7,393 nt of DNA, taken from the NCBI GenBank assembly GCA_046727955.1, contig JBKPDO010000325.1, positions 1 to 7,393 on the forward strand. Direction: 5' to 3'. Positions 5,954 through 7,393 of the stretch are shown piece after piece. Numbering within the stretch: the stretch's first letter is position 1; every line of letters starts with the position of its first letter. The translations under genes and the position numbers were made by a program. The notes below the pieces were generated by a model that worked only from the letters and a program-made list of their open reading frames with translations, was not told the origin of the DNA and did no database searches. The DNA comes from DASVXQ01 sp046727955 (GTDB taxonomy: Bacteria > Actinomycetota > CALGFH01).

Positions 5954-7020
5954 TCAAGCGGCTGGGGTGTGGGTGTTGTTGGCCATCTGGTGGAGCACTG
6001 CGAAGACCTCCCGGACGACGTAGCGCTTCAGGCAACGGATGATCTCCTTCCTGGACTTGCCTTGCTTGAGCCGCCGTGCCATGTAGTCACGGGTCGGCTG
6101 GTGCCAGCGCAGCCGCACGACCACAATCGGGTACAGCGCGGCGTTGGCGTGGCGGTCGCCGCCGCGGTTGAGGCGGTGGCGGATGGTCTTGCCCGAGGAT
6201 GCCTCGATCGGGGAGGACCCGCACAGCATCGAGAAGCAGGCCTCTGAGCGCAGCCGGTCGGGGTTGTCCCCAGCAGCGCACCGGCGCTTTTAGGGCCGAC
6301 GCCGAACCGGGCGAGCAGCCCGGGGGCGGCCTTGGCGACCAGCCGGTCCAGCTCGGTGTCGAGCGTGGCGATCTCGGCGCTCAAGACCTGATCGCGCTCA
6401 GCCAGGCAGCGCAACGCGAGCTTGGCTGCTGCGGTGGGCGTGTTGAGCATGCCTGGCTGCAGCGCGGCCGCCTGGCGCACAAGCGTGGTGGCCGAGCGGC
6501 CGCGCAACCGCTCACGCAGGTCCACAGGCGCGGTCACCAGCAGCGCCTTGAGCGCGTTGATTGCCTGGGTGCGCGCCTTGACCGCCGTCTGCCGGGCGAC
6601 CCGCAGCGAGCGGATCATCTCCACGGTCGCGTTGCCGGCCTTGGGCACGGTGGCGACCTCGCCGGCCTGGACGGCGCGGGCAGCAGCCTCGGCATCCAGC
6701 GGGTCGGACTTGCCGCGCCGGCGGCGGGCTTGGCGGTCGGGCCGATTGACCTCCAGTCCAAGGACGACCTGGCCGTGATCGCACAGGAACCGTGCGAGCG
6801 CGGCGCCGTAGCAGCCAGTGCCTTCCACGCCCCAGGCGTCCACCTCGCCCAGCCCCTGTGCCCAGGCGAGCAGGTCCCGGTAGCCGTCAGGGGTGGTAGG
6901 GATGCTGACCGTGGCCAAGCGGCGGCCGAGCTCGTTTTTGGCGTGCGCGACGTGGACATCGAGGTGGGTGTCGACCCCGACGGTGATGTGCGGCCGCTTG
7001 GGGTGTGCGATGGTGATGAT
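5954..7020 (-). pseudogene. IS110-family transposase with lost start codon and frameshift
   Basis: The N-terminal RuvC-like DEDD domain is clear: D in HITVGVDTHLDVHVAHAK, E in DAWGVEGTGCYGAALARFL, and the two Asp residues of GKSDPLDAEAAARA. A helical region follows (TVEMIRSLRVARQTAVKART). The C-terminal Transposase_20 domain is split between frames: GVGPKSAGALL in the first, then GDNPDRLRSEACFSMLCGSS, ASSGKTIRHRLNRGGD with the putative catalytic serine, and SRKEIIRCLKRYVVREVF in the second. The shift lies near 6270-6280 and fits a deletion of about 10 nt between two GCTG copies. No ATG, GTG or TTG is present at the expected start. GGGAG (7027-7031) lies 6 nt before ATC at 7020-7018, where an ATG would be expected. 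Otherwise the length, about 355 aa, is normal. Confidence 0.88.
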
Positions 7021-7049
7021 CGCCGTCTCCCTTCTATGCGATCGGGTGG

Positions 7050-7200
7050 TGGACGGCACACGCCAGCCGGGCGGGCGGACAGCACTGCAACGGGTCTGGG
7101 TGCACAGGCTCGTATCAGGTGACGGTCGCCCGGTTGGTGCCTGTGGTGGCCGCGGCACGAGCCGACAGGTCGAGCACAAGGCACCAAGCCAGTGAATCAG
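7050..7200 (-). ncRNA. Candidate IS110 bridge RNA in the upstream non-coding end
   Basis: Members of the IS110 group encode a structured bridge RNA in the non-coding DNA upstream of the transposase; it pairs with donor and target DNA to guide recombination. Here that region has no protein-like frame. It does have a perfect 9-bp inverted repeat, TTGGTGCCT (7134-7142) and AGGCACCAA (7179-7187), closing a 36-nt loop. Inside the loop is a nested stem, CGGC-ACGA-GCCG (7153-7164). A stem with a large internal loop is the expected shape for one guide loop. Exact RNA ends and guide residues cannot be set from one copy. Confidence is limited because other stems were not folded computationally. Confidence 0.45.
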
Positions 7201-7204
7201 CGGG

Positions 7205-7393
7205 TCAGACCCCCGCCACGGCCGCCACGGCCGCCACGGCCACATCATTGCAGTGGATCAAGCCCCCCAGGCGATCCCGACGAGCCACTGGGCCGCGACT
7301 GCGGACGCGGAGTCTCGGCGGCTCCGGAGCGGCCAGATCGAGCCCGCGATGGGGACGCTCGGCGTTGTAATGGCCGACATACTGCCGAAGGAT
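7205..7393 (-). CDS. rve-type (IS3/IS481-like) transposase, C-terminal fragment
   Basis: The frame enters from the right edge of the window and ends at TGA 7205-7207, giving 62 visible residues. It begins ILRQYVGHYNAERPHRGLDL, the conserved end of an integrase-core (rve) domain as in IS3 and IS481 transposases. It continues through APEPPRLRVRS to RRDRLGGLIH, a common tail in actinobacterial members. After LIH the usual short acidic/alanine ending is replaced by CNDVAVAAVAAVAGV, encoded by a 9-bp tandem repeat. This suggests that the natural stop was lost to the adjacent IS110 insertion or to a rearrangement. The N-terminal HTH and the DDE residues lie outside the window, so activity cannot be judged. 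Confidence 0.75.
   Translation of the reverse strand: MLRQYVGHYNAERPHRGLDLAAPEPPRLRVRSRGPVARRDRLGGLIHCNDVAVAAVAAVAGV
7215..7241. repeat. Three perfect tandem copies of a 9-bp unit
   Basis: GCCACGGCC is repeated at 7215-7223, 7224-7232 and 7233-7241. The unit is in frame with the transposase tail and adds V-A-A repeats to it. It sits at the junction between that gene and the IS110 end. Confidence 0.85.

Larger units (their letters stand above)
5930..7200 (-). mobile_element. IS110-family element (approximate bounds), transposase inactive
   Basis: The element is identified by its DEDD-type transposase plus a non-coding upstream end of about 180 bp. IS110 elements often lack inverted repeats and clear target duplications, so neither edge can be fixed from this copy alone. 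The 3' end includes, on the minus strand, TTGATATCTATACGAGCGTC just after the transposase stop, resembling other IS110 right ends. The 5' end holds the structured segment at 7134-7187. It lies next to, and probably inside, the tail of another transposase gene on the same strand. Confidence 0.75.

Noticed and set aside
7021..7248. Upstream in-frame ATG (7248) as the IS110 transposase start
   Set aside because: It would add a Trp/Arg/Pro-rich, non-family N-terminus encoded by the tandem repeat and the putative RNA region. The family start and the Shine-Dalgarno point to 7020.

Overview
The window is high-GC DNA of actinobacterial character. The coding is strongly GC-rich, one gene starts with GTG and another with TTG, and the gene families are ones common in soil Actinomycetota: DUF1059, an ArsR/SRPBCC pair, an aldose dehydrogenase, an HHE hemerythrin and a SnoaL-like protein. 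No rRNA, tRNA or CRISPR array was seen.

Layout from left to right. Positions 1-405 hold no gene I can name. Positions 406-582 encode an intact 58-residue DUF1059 protein on the plus strand. Positions 843-1651 are a tight minus-strand operon in which an ArsR-type regulator overlaps an SRPBCC/AHSA1-type protein by 4 bp. An AT-rich patch with a perfect palindrome at 1677-1692 lies just upstream and is the likely promoter/operator. Positions 1737-2560 are a complete IS6-family insertion sequence with 16-bp terminal repeats and an intact 238-aa transposase. Positions 2561-3645 are a PQQ-type sugar (aldose) dehydrogenase gene, cut off by the IS6 edge at its 3' end and frameshifted near the putative catalytic His. 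Positions 3682-4043 are a second, decayed IS6 copy: the transposase C-terminus plus one terminal repeat. Positions 4226-4962 are a hemerythrin-like gene broken by two 1-nt deletions and a 7-bp tandem duplication. Positions 4985-5055 are a third IS6 fragment, the 5' end of the element only. Positions 5348-5746 are an intact SnoaL/NTF2-like gene with a good Shine-Dalgarno and a hairpin just after its stop. From about 5930 to 7200 lies an IS110-family element whose transposase has lost its start codon and carries an out-of-frame deletion. Its upstream non-coding end has the nested-stem structure expected of a bridge RNA. Positions 7205-7393 are the C-terminus of an rve-type (IS3/IS481-like) transposase that runs off the window.

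The main story is erosion by mobile elements. Three related IS6 ends bracket two metabolic or redox genes (dehydrogenase and hemerythrin), and both genes are dead as sequenced. The genes outside that bracket (DUF1059, ArsR/SRPBCC, SnoaL-like) read cleanly. I do not see a new multi-gene defence or biosynthetic system. The most interesting signals are the candidate IS110 bridge RNA, the IS6-bounded decaying segment, and the ArsR operator lying about 45 bp from the IS6 edge. All family calls come from reading motifs by eye; no database search was run.
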